The notes under the pieces were generated by a model. That model had not been told where the DNA came from. It worked only from the letters and a program-made list of their open reading frames with translations, and made no database searches. From Acanthosoma haemorrhoidale (Eukaryota; Arthropoda; Insecta; Hemiptera; Acanthosomatidae): a DNA stretch of 64,000 nucleotides. Numbering within the stretch: the stretch's first letter is position 1; every line of letters starts with the position of its first letter. The stretch lies in NCBI GenBank assembly GCA_930367205.1, contig OV884015.1, positions 78,321,341 to 78,385,340 on the forward strand, given 5' to 3'. Below, one piece after another: positions 35,183-46,860 of this stretch. A program made the translations under genes and the position numbers.

Positions 35183-35503
35183 ACATACCTTTATTATGAT
35201 ATAATTACAATCTGCCTCATCGGCCAATAAGTAATAGTGATAAATGATCTCATTAATACCATACTTACAATACCATGCTTACAACTTTCATTGACTCGCT
35301 CATTCATACAGTATTTACAAACAGCCCAGACCTCCCAAGTCCATATGACAGTCTCGTGCGAAAGGGGAAGCGGAGTCTTGGTAGCTCCTCCACGCTCCTC
35401 CGTCAGCCGCGTCACTGGATAAGAGCCAGCGGAGGCTGACCAAGAGTGTGAGAGCTACAGACGCTCAGGACATGATTGGCAAAACTGGCCATTGCAAGGA
35501 CTC
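35183..35503 (-). mobile_element. Family A LINE 3' fragment (copy A3)
   Basis: The 3' tail (ctttattatgatataattacaatctgcc) and the 3' UTR match copy A2 to the ggactcac block, where this copy is 5'-truncated. It shows the duplicated GTATGAATGAG motif with an extra small duplication (tacttacaataccatgcttacaa). No clean TSD was found. It codes for nothing beyond UTR. Confidence 0.85.
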
Positions 35504-36214
35504 ACTAAATTAAAAACATAGTCAACCCTATTCTCATTATCTAAACCTTACTAACAAAATAACAGCTTATTGGTCAATAACCCAGACACAAGGTACAATT
35601 CAGATCTAATAAAACAACTAAATACAAAATAATCTTTATAGCTCATTTATCCAGGAATGAATCTAACTCAGCCTCCTACATTCTTCTTTCTAGTCGTGAA
35701 CAAATTGGTAATTTTTATTATTACCCCAAGTAATAAGCTCCTACAAGCCTTCACATCAACGAACCAGTTTTACATGAATTCTAAAGACCAAATTATGGAT
35801 TATAAAGCAATATAAGGACAGTCACTAGAAAGGCACTGATTCACCTGGAGTATAAATAAACTGGTGCCCAAAAAAAAATTTCGGAGGGGGTATTAATCCG
35901 AAATTTGGTAAATTGTGAGATATAGATATTGGTGGTAAGCTGGCTGTTTCTAGCAATAAATGACAATACACTAAAAAACGAATGGCTGCAAAAAATATTT
36001 ATTTTTTTTGCTACCGCCCCCACAGCTCGCTATCCTGTATCAAACTACTTATACAAAAAATAAGGCCGATAGTAACAGAAGAAATATTTTGATGCCCTTT
36101 AAACATAGCAGTGGAACACTGAAACCGATGAGGATGGGCTATGAGAGGTAACAGTTTTTATCTCGGCCTGGCTATTTAAAAATGATTCAACAATGAAATA
36201 TTTAGACATAGTAG
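35504..36214. other. Unassigned AT-rich DNA
   Basis: No gene or repeat was recognised between the two LINE fragments. Confidence 0.45.
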
Positions 36215-36225
36215 AATCAATTCTT

Positions 36226-36755
36226 CCTTCGTCTTAGACGGCAAAGAGTGCCCTGTGAGCAACAAGCTGTGCTACCTCGGGGTTACCCTCGGTAGCCCCG
36301 ACTTGTCGTTCACAACGCATCTCGGCAAGAAATCAAAGAGTGTTAGGAAGAAATTCTTCAGCCTCGGACACCTACTTCAAAGCCCGGCTTTATCGGTACG
36401 CCTCAAGCTGCTGATATACCAGAGCGTCCTAAGACCTACTTTGATGTATGGGACCCCTCTCTTCAAGTATCTGACTCCTAAAACTCTCCAAACGCTCCAG
36501 CAATTTCAGAACAGAGTTCTCTGCACCTTCCTCAAACATACCCCGTTCGACCGAATGAACGAGATGCATAAAAAAATTGAAGTGCTCACCATTCAAGATT
36601 TTATCAAGAGAAGGCACATCACATTTTTTGACTCACTCAGACATAGCCACAACCCACTATTCTCCGACCTTCAACCGCCACCAATGCCCGTCAGATGGAA
36701 GCACTGCTGGACCGCCAAAGCCTGGAGTATGATCGACGTCATAAAACCTCGATGA
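36226..36755 (+). CDS. C-terminal RT/thumb of LINE ORF2 (family B)
   Basis: About 177 codons are open from the insertion junction to the TGA at 36753-36755. Visible features: CYLGVTLGSPDLSFTTH (RT domain 7), LKLLIYQSVLRPTLMYGTPLF (thumb region), LQTLQQFQNRVLCTFLK, then IQDFIKRRHITFFDSLRHS and a SHNPLFSDLQ ending, the usual end of Jockey-type ORF2. It is the C-terminal part of a reverse transcriptase and lacks the catalytic domain. It has no real start codon: the frame is already open at the truncated 5' end. Confidence 0.85.
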
Positions 36756-37130
36756 CTGAACAACCTACACCCAGCCGAGAGATCGAGGCCGACTCAACCG
36801 AAGGCACAATGACCCCATCTACCTGTGTAAGCAGAGTTGACCTTCCGGCCGAGAGGCTGACTCATTTCAGGCCCCTGCCTGGGTGGGCCAGGATTACACC
36901 TGGCCGACTACAATCCATTGCCTAGGTGAACCTAGGCTCAATCCTTGGTAGACTCTCACTACCTTCCTGATTCCATCCGCCTTTTTAGGCATTCCACACC
37001 CTATATCCTTCTCATACATCCTTCAAATGGGGGACTCCCCTTAGTGAAAGGCGCTCATCAGCCCTAAATAATTCTTCCCACATCCTATTTTTTGTGTTTG
37101 AGAGCTAAGAGAAAAAAAAAAAAAAAAAAA
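36226..37130 (+). mobile_element. Family B Jockey-like LINE copy B1 (905 bp)
   Basis: A 5'-truncated LINE with the ORF2 end, a 3' UTR of about 370 bp, the terminus ...gagagctaagag and a poly-A tail at about 37112-37130. The TSD is the perfect 11-bp repeat aatcaattctt at 36215-36225 and 37131-37141. The 3' UTR matches 56620-56879 closely, while 54248-54745 and 2371-2733 represent a more diverged subfamily with a different UTR. Confidence 0.93.
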
Positions 37131-37242
37131 AATCAATTCTTTGGACTGTTATCTGCAGTGTGATGAACCATTTGAATTAATTATACATAATTAAGCAGCC
37201 TCGCTACCCACTGTTTTGCAGAGACCAAGAATGTCTTAAAGT

Positions 37243-37272
37243 ATCTGAAGATTATGGTTCAAGCCATCGAAA
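37243..37272 (+). ncRNA. Short hammerhead-like hairpin motif
   Basis: ctgaaga, a stem with atgg and ccat arms around ttcaag, then cgaaa. This resembles the conserved core block found in many Penelope-like and other repeat-associated hammerhead sequences (CTGANGA, stem, GAAA), but position 5 of CTGATGA is changed and stems I and III were not established. Treat as a motif only. Confidence 0.2.
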
Positions 37273-37350
37273 GCACTAACAATATTAAAAATTCCAGACA
37301 AAATTTGTTTCAATTAATTAAAGTCAATTAGTTTATCTCAGTGTAATAAC

Positions 37351-38867
37351 TTTTACAAAAACCAGCTCTGGATTGTTTTCAGAATAGTTTTTGGCGTCGT
37401 GTGTATTTGTGCTTGTTTTTTTTAGGTAGACTGAGCGGTTAATCTATAACGACAAAAGATCTTTGTGCTCTATGATGGACAGTCAATAAGGGGGTCTGAG
37501 GGCACAGTAATTATAAATATTTGATTTATTCAGATATTATACAAATAATCTCAGTTAGTCAAATTTTCTAGAAAAATTTGAAAGAGAAATTTCTAGAAAA
37601 AAAAAAAAGAAATTCAAAAACTAATGAAAAATTGAAAAATATCTTTGATTACTTTCCTAAGATAGGCACAGTTTTTTTTTCAATTTGAGGTCTAAAACCA
37701 CCATAAAAAAAAACACTAAAACTAACAAATACCACCTGTTACTTTGTTGAATTTCAGGATAGCTCCATCTTTATCTGGTCAGGTTATTTACTGGTCTTAC
37801 CCCCACTATAATAAAAACGGTCGTCCCAAAGAGTTGAAGGGGTGAACCCATTAGTACCTGAAGAGATCATAAATACAATAAAGCTAATTTCAAACGAAAA
37901 GACACTCCCTTAAAATCAGCCTAACCCCCATAGTAAATAAATGTAATTGATAATAAATATGATGTAGTTGAACATGAAAATTTCATTACGAGTTATATGA
38001 TTGTGACCTAAACAGTACAACTTATAAATAATTTTCACCAGCATATCTCCAGAAAGACTTAATGAGATAACTTCTTGTGAATAATTAAAAAAATTGAAAA
38101 ACAAACATAAAAAAACTGTGCCTATCTTAGGAAAGTAATCAAAGATATTTTTCAATTTTTCATTAATTTTTGAATTTCAAACAAATTTTCTAGAAAATTT
38201 GGCTAACTCAGAGTATTGTATGGCAAAGGTTCATCATTACAACATTCACTATCTTCCACATGTTTTCTTCATGGCGTCTTATTATGATGTTATTTATACA
38301 GGCTGCAAGATAAGGATTGCTTAACACGGCACATACCACAGCGTTTTTCCTTTTCATCCGGGGACCCTGTTCTCGAACGACACCAAAAATCTCTCGAAGA
38401 ATTTTTTTCACACCGGCAGTTAACGCAGGTTTGATTCACGAGTGACCTTATAGTGGTGCTGTAAACCAGTGGTTTTGATTTTCTTTAGTGATCTAGAACG
38501 AAAGACCTTTGGAATTTAATTTAGTAACTGTGCCCTAGCTCCAACCTTGCGTTGACTTATATCGGAATAGTGATTTTTTTGTTCAATTACTGTTGACCAG
38601 TTCTGGAATTCTTTATACTTTTATATAACCCCATTCATAGTAGGTTTGATGGGTTATATCATAGTAAGAAACATTATGTTTAAGTAAGAATAAATCAAAT
38701 CTTTATAATTACTGTGCCCTCAGACCCCCTTATTGACTGTCATTCTAGAGCACAAAGATCTTTTGTAGTTATAGATTAACCACTCAGTCTACCTAAAAAA
38801 ACCAAGCACACATTCAAACGACGCTAAAAACTATTCTAAAAACAACCCGGAGCTGGTTATTGTAAAA
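37351..38867. mobile_element. Foldback element with long inverted arms
   Basis: Outer arms of about 180 bp (37351-37530 and 38688-38867) are inverted copies. The termini read ttttacaaaaaccagctc on the left and, complemented, ttttacaataaccagctc on the right. Inner arms (37545-37675 and 38108-38216), containing gaaaaatatctttgatt and the gataggcacagttttt block, are also inverted. The right arm carries about 470 bp (38217-38687) between inner and outer parts that the left arm lacks. No transposase was seen, so it is non-autonomous. No TSD was confirmed. The central part shares a repeat with 15889-16010. Confidence 0.82.
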
Positions 38868-40366
38868 ACCTATTTGTTGAAACATTCCCGAAAACAGAAT
38901 TTTCTTTGAAAGGAAACACATAAATTGCTAGAGTTTTCAAACTTTTTGTCTGCACATGCATATCAATCCAAACTTCAGATTTCAAAGGATCTCTTAGTTT
39001 TAGATGAGTTCTGTAAAAGGTAATATATGATACTATTAGCTTCAAATGAATTTGATTGAAAATGGTTGCTTAATACGACATCAGAAACGCTCCCATCGTG
39101 GAAATGGAGTGCTTTTATGTTGTGTATCAAGAACATGTTATCGAACATTGATCTTTCTTTTCTGGAACCTCGTTGTAGACACTTCATTACTTTAAGACAT
39201 TACGGTCTCTGTGCTAGTGCTCTATTGACCCGCCGATCCATTAATTTCTTCAAACAGTCCATTAATAAAATTGGTAGGAAATAAGGTGACTTTGTCTTTC
39301 TTTCTTCATCAATCTTGCTTTTTAACAATAAAATATTTAGTTTCATTAATAATATGTTAAAGTAATATTATACATATTAAACAAACTGGAAATATTGCCA
39401 TCGTGTAGGAGGTGGGTACCCTGAACTGTACATATGTAAATAATAATCTTTGATTATAATTACCTTAAAGATGAATTTAATTCGTATTTATAAACATTTT
39501 TATTCAATTTCTAAAAATGGTTGTTAATTTAATTGAGCTGGGGTTTATTTATTTTTCCTGCAATTAAATTTGTTTTTTATAAATATATTATTATAATATA
39601 GCTTTGCTATATAACATGAAAAGTATTACCGAATCAAGTAAATACAACGTGAAATATTATCACAAAAATTTCTTAGGAAAAACTTATTTTTATGTGTCAA
39701 AGGTTAGAGGAACACTGACCCCCACTCCAAAAAAAACTTATTAATTTAATAAAAATACTACGATATTCCTGACAGGGCCACAAGCAATTAAAGAGAGCTG
39801 CCTACACTCTGAGAGCAATATTAAAATAATTTAAAATCAGAAATTTTTTGTTATTTTTACAAATTGAAATTTTGGGAGATCAACACAATATCCTTCTATA
39901 CACTAGATATCATAGAAATATAATATAATACCATCGCTTCGTCCAAAATAAATGTAAGGCAGTTAACCGTTGATTGGTACTAGTATTGTTGAAGCCACGT
40001 CCAATAGATGTCATAGACTCAGTTAGAATGATTAATGGTCTATGATAACTCCTTGTACCTTATTCACGTATGATACATATTTCCGAATACACACTGAATC
40101 TGACGGTAGTTTACAAATTAGAGATTTGTAGAATTATGTCAGAAGATTTTAGGTTATTCATAAAATGTACATCTCTCTCTAGGCGACTCACAATTTCTTT
40201 TCCCTGATAAAAGCGCTTTAGGCAGCCATATCACCGCTTTCAAGTAGCCTATAATTAAACAGTTAAGTTGATAGAATAGGAAATAAAAGTTAATATTAAT
40301 TAAAGCGGAATGTTTTAACAATGTATCCTATTACATGGTCTGCAAAGACAGACCTATCTGGGACGA
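38868..40366. other. Unassigned AT-rich DNA
   Basis: Frames near 39000-39280 occur on both strands in a less AT-rich stretch but show no domain. The rest is intergenic-like. Confidence 0.45.
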
Positions 40367-40376
40367 TTTATAAATA

Positions 40377-40649
40377 TATTTTAACAACAACTTTATTATG
40401 ATAAAATTACAATATGCCTCATTGGGCAATAAGTAATTGTGATAAATGATCTCGTTCATACCTTATTTACAATTTTCATTCAATCGCTCATTCATATAGC
40501 ATTTACAAACAGCCCAGAGACCTCCCAAGTCCCCATTGATACCCTCGCGTGCGAAGGAGGAAGCGGAGTCCTGGGATGTCTCCCACGCTCCTCCGTCAGC
40601 CATGTCACTGGATAAGAGCCAGCGGAGGCTGACCAAGAGCTCGAGAGCC
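40377..40649 (-). mobile_element. Family A LINE 3' fragment (copy A4)
   Basis: A 273-bp 3' UTR fragment with the taacaacaactttattatg tail, ending 5' in the ctcgagagcc block. A perfect 10-bp repeat tttataaata lies at 40367-40376 and 40650-40659 and is taken as the TSD. Both motif copies of the duplicated 3' UTR are present. Confidence 0.88.
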
Positions 40650-40659
40650 TTTATAAATA

Positions 40660-41224
40660 AAGGTGCACATTTGTTATGAAAGTTTTTAAAATTCTAATGT
40701 TGAATCTTTGTTTAAAGTAGTATTTCTGAAAGATCTAATTTTTTTATTTATATTTATAAGTTATAAGTTATAATATTTATAAGTTAGATATAATTTTTGA
40801 AAAATGCTGCTATTTCCAAAACTGAAAGTCATCAGGTTTACATCTGTATCCAGAAAAAAATAAGTGTATACTGTGATTAATCGGACGACTAAGAACCGCT
40901 TGGAAAATTCCTTGAGGGCGATTATAATGACTCAATAAATATTGCATATTATTCATCAGAACCTTAAAATATTTTATGTTTGACAGCCTATGCAAAATGC
41001 TAATGAAAAGCTAATCGAATAATAAACATAAGTTGCCAAAACTTCATTTTCAATTCAAGGTTCATTAAATACTCAAATTCCTTCATTTGGCGAATAAACA
41101 AGGGCTAGTGAGGTAACTGTGTTTTTTAACCTCCTCACAATATTTCTACGACTTTGAACGATGGTTGTACCTCGGACAGTTAAATCTAATTATTTTTTCG
41201 CTATTATTTTCTGATGCGGTGGCT
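40660..41224. other. Unassigned AT-rich DNA
   Basis: A short near-tandem run of ttataagttata units lies around 40751-40790. The minus frame 40995-40810 is without a recognised motif. Confidence 0.4.
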
Positions 41225-41400
41225 AAAGATTCCTATGTAATATCTCATGCAGTAATGCCACTGTGAAGTGCGCGCCATACATTTTCTATCAGATTTATGC
41301 CCGGTCACAGACAGATCGTTCCACACGAATGTGGCCTTCATAGAAGCTCTGCCTCTATGCGGTCGTCCATTGTCATCCAACAGAAGTGGTCCATCGCCAC
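41225..41400 (-). pseudogene. Tc1-like transposase C-terminal fragment
   Basis: The minus strand encodes LLLDDNGRPHRGRAS, matching the D[D/N]NARPH block around the second catalytic Asp of Tc1-type transposases. Shifted by one frame it then encodes PGINLIENVWRALHSGI, matching SPDLNPIENVWD, the block just before the third catalytic residue. So the DDE core is present but broken by a frameshift between the two blocks, and stops follow. No N-terminal DNA-binding part or terminal inverted repeats were seen. Only about 60 codons remain. Confidence 0.82.
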
Positions 41401-41505
41401 AGCCCGGGGCTTAAATAGCTGGTAAAATAAAACGAATATATTATTCAAGACTTAAATAGTATCAAACGATAAAGAATAAAATCCTCATAACCAAAGATCT
41501 CCTGT

Positions 41506-41757
41506 TTAGGAATCGAGTGCGGTCTTTAGTTCTGTCACCCCAAACTGTTCTGTTATTTGAACATTTCTGATGCAATCCCTTCTTGTCTTCCCAACCGCTC
41601 TCCTCAGAAACTTCATTTCTGCTGCAGTAATGCGGCTGTCTTCCTTATCAAGCATTATCCAGTTTTCCCTTCCATATGTAAGGGTCGGGAGATAAACCGA
41701 TTTGTATATGTGCCTTTTAGTCTCCATACCTACTTCTCGGTGTCCGATTGAATTCAA
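41506..41757 (-). pseudogene. LINE RT C-terminal fragment (RTE-like)
   Basis: The frame reads KRHIYKSVYLPTLTYGRENW followed by AAEMKFLRRAVGKTRRDCIRN. This is the strongly conserved end of RTE-type LINE polymerases (…LTYGSETW…AEMKFLRR…TRRDRIRN). It differs from families A and B. About 84 codons are open; the catalytic part is absent and no poly-A or TSD was recognised. It sits 100 bp from the Tc1-like fragment on the same strand. Confidence 0.82.
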
Positions 41758-42559
41758 TGCTCAATAAAGAACTTTATAAGGGATCTGTTGGAATTTCTAT
41801 ATGAAATATCATTCCTTCAATAGAGGCTGCAAAATTGATTTAAACACGATTTGATCAACACTATGTTATTATTTCCCGTCTAATTCACAATAAATATTGC
41901 ATATTATTAATTAGGACGTTATTAACTTTGATTAATTTACCTTCCTAATATCAAGATCGGATATATTTATTATTTAATTAATTAATAAATCTAAAGTTCC
42001 CCCCCCCCCCACAAAAGTTCGTCTAGCTCTAAAAGAAGACTAAAAAGACACGAAGGAGTTAAACTAAACATTTGTTTATAAAAAAAATAATCCTTGGAAC
42101 CTGAGAGCCAAATAGGTTGAGCTTAGTAGCTTTGTACGATATAAACATCATATGTGGTTTAAACATATTATATCTAACCTAAATTAATATTTGACGACCG
42201 TTTTATTTATGTGCACAAAATGAATTGATTGCTGCTACCTCTTACCTTCAGTTTAATTAAGTTAACTTTGGCTTGGGGCTCTGCAGTTGAAAGCTCAATT
42301 TACTTTGTATACTCTATCGAAGGTAATCAGTTCCTTGTTCGCAAACAAATGAGGGATTGTAGTTTGGCCTTGCCCGTTCAGCATTTACATGAACCGACCC
42401 TTGTTATCCGTTTATCAGATCGATCGAGACAATTCATAGTTATCCATGAAAATATAACTAACTGCATGAATTTGTTGGAGTATTGATTAAGTTGATGAAA
42501 GAGAAATAAATGATACTCATGGAAAATATCATCCTCTTTGGAGCGGAATCATCAAGGAA
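41758..42559. other. Unassigned DNA with a poly-C run
   Basis: A C run of about ten lies near 42000. The plus frame 42229-42486 has no domain. No element was recognised. Confidence 0.4.
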
Positions 42560-42969
42560 CCAGAAAGGTAAAAGGCCCTCCCTAGGTGGAGCTGAAAAAC
42601 GAAGCAGAGTATCCTATCAAGTACTTCCTCTCAGTCAGGGCGAGATGGGACAAGCCTGCTAATTGGAGATCACAGGTACTCACGGTACAAAGTAGATTTT
42701 GATCCAAGCTACATTAATACAAAAGAGCATTATACCAGAACTGCCCACATTGCAAAGAACAGGAGACCGCGGGACATGTTGTGCTCTCCTGCCGTGTCCA
42801 GCAAAACCCACGAGAGCACACCACACCGTTTGATAGGAATCTACAGCTTGAACGAATCCAACCTGCCCCGTCACTGGCCGATTCTGAAGAGAACTTTAGG
42901 GTGTTCCTTCTCTTGCCCAGAATTGGAAGGAGCTCCTCCATCTTGAAGTGGCTGGTGCAGGATGAGTAG
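42560..42969 (+). pseudogene. R1-like LINE ORF2 C-terminal fragment (copy D1)
   Basis: The open frame ends at the TAG at 42967-42969 and contains CPHCKEQETAGHVVLSC at 42742-42792, a C-x2-C-x7-H-x4-C zinc knuckle. This motif is typical of the region after RT in R1/LOA-type LINE ORF2, thought to bind nucleic acid. Upstream, a diverged segment matches 57540-57610 (aagta[ct]tt, cc.ctca, gagatgg, ttggag[ac]tcacaggtact). The terminal residues KWLVQDE match the end of copy D2. Frameshifts upstream separate it from the rest; RT itself is absent. Confidence 0.75.
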
Positions 42970-43301
42970 CCGTAAATATCGGTAAGGCTGATCAAGGTGG
43001 CACCGCTTTACGGCATAGATATGGCGTAGAGTTATTATTTATATAGAATAAGTTTGGATTAAGAGCAAATATGTAGTTCAAGTAAGATTTAGAAAAATAA
43101 GAGGATTCACTACTTCTGAATAGTTTTCAAATAGTTAGTAAGCATCCATGGATTTTAAGATGTATTTATTTTTCACAAACAAAGACGGTTTCACAGAATA
43201 AACCGAGATGCGCTGTCTGGTGCAGCAATCTCATTGCACCGGAATACGTGTACCACATGAGTCCGTCTCATGGGCTTGTGGGGAAGCCCCTGACGGGAAG
43301 T
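42970..43301 (+). mobile_element. Probable 3' UTR of R1-like copy D1
   Basis: Sequence right after the stop matches the D2 region after its stop for about 40 bases (gtaaggctgatcaagg against gtaggctaatcaagaa). The GC-richer block at 43200-43300 with accggaatacgtgtaccac resembles ggaatacacgcaccac at 45420-45530. The end of the element is not certain. Confidence 0.4.
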
Positions 43302-43813
43302 CTTATTTAATAGGCAATAGGTAATTGAGATAAATGTTCTCATTCATACCATATTTACAATTCATCATTCACTCGCTCATTCATACAATATTTACAAACA
43401 GCCCATGGACCTCCCAAGCCCACATGGTTGTCACCTCCCTCCCATGCGAAAGAGGGAGCGAAGTCTTGGGGAGTTCCCCACGTTCCTCCGCCAGCCGCGT
43501 CACCGGATACGAGCCAGTGGAGGCTGACGAAGAGCTCAAGAGCAACCAACATACGCTCAGGACATGATTGGAGAAACTGTATTGTGTGTCATTCCCAAGA
43601 CTCACACTGTCACCCATTTATAGCAGGTCACGAGGCCACTGCCGTATCAGTCACCGAGTAGGATTATAGGGATGAGTGGAGGGTCCAGGTTTTAGGTTTT
43701 AAGGTTTTAGTCCAATGACTGAGCTACGGGATTAAGGTGTTTGGATAGGTTACTATGGAATTTCATGAACTTGGAAGGGATGAGCTCAAGAATGTAGGGT
43801 ATATTAAGATCAA
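43302..43813 (-). mobile_element. Family A LINE 3' fragment (copy A5)
   Basis: About 510 bp matching A2 from the gcaataggtaattgagataaatg block to the ggtatattaag block. The last 30-odd bases of the family tail (ctttattatgataaaattac) are missing on the 3' side, and the 5' end is truncated in the ORF2 end. No TSD was found. A small insertion (ggtccaggttttaggttttaaggtttt) occurs near 43681. Confidence 0.82.
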
Positions 43814-43939
43814 CAACTAAAATTTGAAATTTTTAAACTTTGTTAAACATCACCTCGCCAGCTGCTAAATATCTGATCGTTAGAACACAATAACGTATCG
43901 TATGGTACACCAATTGCATATGCATTTTATTAAGAGTAA

Positions 43940-44085
43940 AAAGTCACTAATAGGCCTGTAATATTACAATAACCAGAACTAAAAACAACTGCCATAGAAA
44001 TAATTTCAACAAATTATTGTTTGTATTGTGTGTCACTTTGTTGGTCAAGTCAAAGCTCGAAGTCTCGTACCAAATAATGATTGTC
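43940..44085 (+). repeat. Direct repeat, left copy
   Basis: The block ending caacaaattattgtttgta...ggtcaagtcaaagctcgaa...caaataatgattg recurs at 45150-45280 with about 80 percent identity by eye, about 1.2 kb away in the same orientation. No coding potential is seen; the intervening DNA contains only motif-free frames, including 44559-44801 (minus). Confidence 0.65.
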
Positions 44086-45149
44086 ACAGGGATAGGTCTG
44101 TGGAAAAGTTGAAGTTTGTTTTTCAAAAATAGTAGTTTTAATTATGTTTATAAGTATTTAAGGAACTCAAGCTGAATACGGATTAGTTCATAATTAGTGT
44201 AAACAAACTTTGATTCCAATTTAAGGATTATCTATCTTGTTCACTTAGAGTAAGCAAAATTCTCTTTCATCTCAAATAGATTTTGACCTAACAGTGAAGA
44301 GAAATCACAAAATTAATAAATTACATCATTCAATTAATTATCCTTTAAGTATATTTTTCTCAGAATCCTTGTCATTTGTACTTTGTTATTAACCAGTGCA
44401 AATCAATATTTTTGTTGAAGAAACGTTTAAATAAAAATTAAAGTTCTAGGTTGATCGATATATTTTAACTAGTAATGAAATCATTAACAATTGGATCCCA
44501 TTGCTTCAAACCAAGTGTTAATAAATCAGACTGGAGAATAACATATTCAGAACTTTTTTTAGTAGAGCAACCATAGCCATAACAAAACAAGGAAAAACGC
44601 TTCAAATGGAACAAGCCTTAGAAATTGGAAATATCTACTTGGCCAGAAAGAAATCCTGTTAATCCGAATACAATAGTGGGATCTGCTACTGGTGGGATTG
44701 CCATCCACTACGTGCTTATCTGAAAAGGAGTCCTTATGGGCTGTTTCAATTTTGTCTCTATAACAATTCAAAATGATAGCCCTCAGTGTTTCTGAGGACA
44801 TTTCATATTTTTTTTTATTCTATTTCAATCATTTGAAGATATATTTATTTTATTTATTTAAAAGGGACAAATCAACTGCAAACTTACACACTAAGATCGC
44901 GTAATATTTTTATAATAATTATTACATCATATCCATCATTTATTTATAATTAAGCACCCCATACAAAGGGTTCTGGCTTACATAAATCTATTACTTAAGT
45001 GATAGGTAAGTATGTGGTTAATTTACCATAAAACCAAAAGATACACAATCGATTATAAATCATTGAAACATTAAAACTATACTAAGTGGAATATATGTTT
45101 TTTTGATTTATAAATATAAGAGACAGTAGTACATAAATAACAGATACAT

Positions 45150-45280
45150 AATCCATAGGCTTGCTAATAAAAACACCAGTCCTAAAACCCACTGCCATAG
45201 TAATGATTGTCAACAAATTATTATTTGTATAGTTGGTCAAGTCAAAGCTTGAACTCTCATACAAAATAATGATTGATATT
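45150..45280 (+). repeat. Direct repeat, right copy
   Basis: Partner of 43940-44085. The two copies could be the ends of an unrecognised element or a diverged segmental duplication. The region between them (44086-45149) shows no RT, transposase or integrase motif. Confidence 0.65.
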
Positions 45281-46559
45281 ACATCAATAGTCAACATTTC
45301 CCAAATTCTGGCATCATCAGGATTTCAAATGATACAATTTCGACAGCGACAAATTCATGTTAATTCATTGATGCATACCCAATTTGTAACATTTCTCAGG
45401 TTTATGAAATACTCAATAGCATTGGAATACACGCACCACTGGCAACGAAATACCCCATGGTGCTGTCAACAGCGAGCGAGACCCATGAGGGAACCCTCTC
45501 TGGAACACGGATCCCGTGGTAGGGTTTAAAAAAAAAAGTTAATGAAAAACTTATTTAAATGATTAGCGTGGAAACTATATTTTATATACTTCATAAGAAT
45601 CTCTATCTTTAACAGTTTTTGTGTGTTACTTTTAAAAACCAATTTTTCGTTACAAGATCGTTTGTTTCATTAGCTCAGATCAGATCACAGGCCCCTAGAT
45701 CATCTGCCATATTTATTATTATTTCTTAACAGTTTTTAATAAAGTAATTTTTACCTCATTTTGACCTTAAATCAAATAAAACTTGGAGGTTCTTGTGAAT
45801 CAAGTTCTTGTGATGAAACATGACTCTGAAAACTATTTATGGTTTATGGCTTAATGGAGATACGTCCACCCTCATATTTCTATTGCAATAACCAACAAGA
45901 ATTAATTTATTACTTGTCTGATTTTTTTCCCACATGTCCTTTATATAATTGAAAATTTTATGTATTTACTTTCCTAAAGTACGGAAATTAAAACGATTTA
46001 AACGAACATGGGGCAACAACTGAAAAGTTTTAGTTTTAATTCTATGGAAAATAATGCTTTGAAAATGATCATGTTTTATGATTTTAATTGTTCTATTTGC
46101 ATCAAGAACTCTAACGGGATCGGAGCATTATTCCTCAGGAAATTATGTAAGCAAATACAAATTATCCAGTTACTTTCGAAAAGCCTAATTCATCAGAAGT
46201 TACTTCCCCGCTGATAAATGTAATTAGTGTAAGGATAAAAAAAAACTTAATTGATTTATATAGACTAACTTTGTTAGCCGATGTGGCTTGCAACGTGATC
46301 TGAGAGGAGAATAATGGCCTGTAGGCCCTAATTACGAACGATTAAAGTTTTTCGTCCGAGAAGATAAAAAAAAACTTCCCCATTTTTAAAAGCTTCTTTC
46401 AACAAACACCGAGGCAATTGATGAGCCCTTTTTTTTAATTGATATTAAGAACTAGTATCCAAAGAATTATCTGTAGGCTTGCTCTAAGGGATTGATTTCT
46501 GTATCTTTTTAGTCAATCCTGTCAAGAGACCAGAAGCCTATATAATAATCTACATTTAT
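45281..46559. other. Unassigned DNA
   Basis: A GC-richer patch at 45420-45530 faintly resembles the block at 43200-43300. The plus frame 46008-46214 is without a recognised motif. Confidence 0.4.
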
Positions 46560-46860
46560 AAGGCATACCCTCTATTAGTTATGATTAGGTGTCTGCTTTC
46601 TACGCTTTTTACCCCACTCTGCTGGATGGACCGGCGTGGAAAAGTCAGTTCTTCTGCTGAGTTGAAACAACCCTGTCAATTGAGTCATGCCAACATTTAC
46701 CTTGAGTGCCCTTCATCAGTTTATAACAGTGGTTCGTATCCAACCTACCCTTTTACCTTATATCAAATTCCTCAATTCCTTCCAAAAATTGCATTTCAGC
46801 CCTTTCACCATCTTATTTACCTGACACATCAGTAAGTCTTATTGATTTTATCCATTTATT
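46560..46860 (+). repeat. Family C dispersed repeat, copy 1
   Basis: The stretch matches 50160-50480 in order: gg[ac]ccggcgtggaaaagtcagtt against agaccagcctggaaaggtcagtt, then gtatccaacct against gtatacaacct, then cctcaattccttccaaaa against cctcaatccattccaaaa. The open frame 46581-46835 is motif-free and is not conserved as a frame in the other copy, so I treat it as non-coding. Confidence 0.55.
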
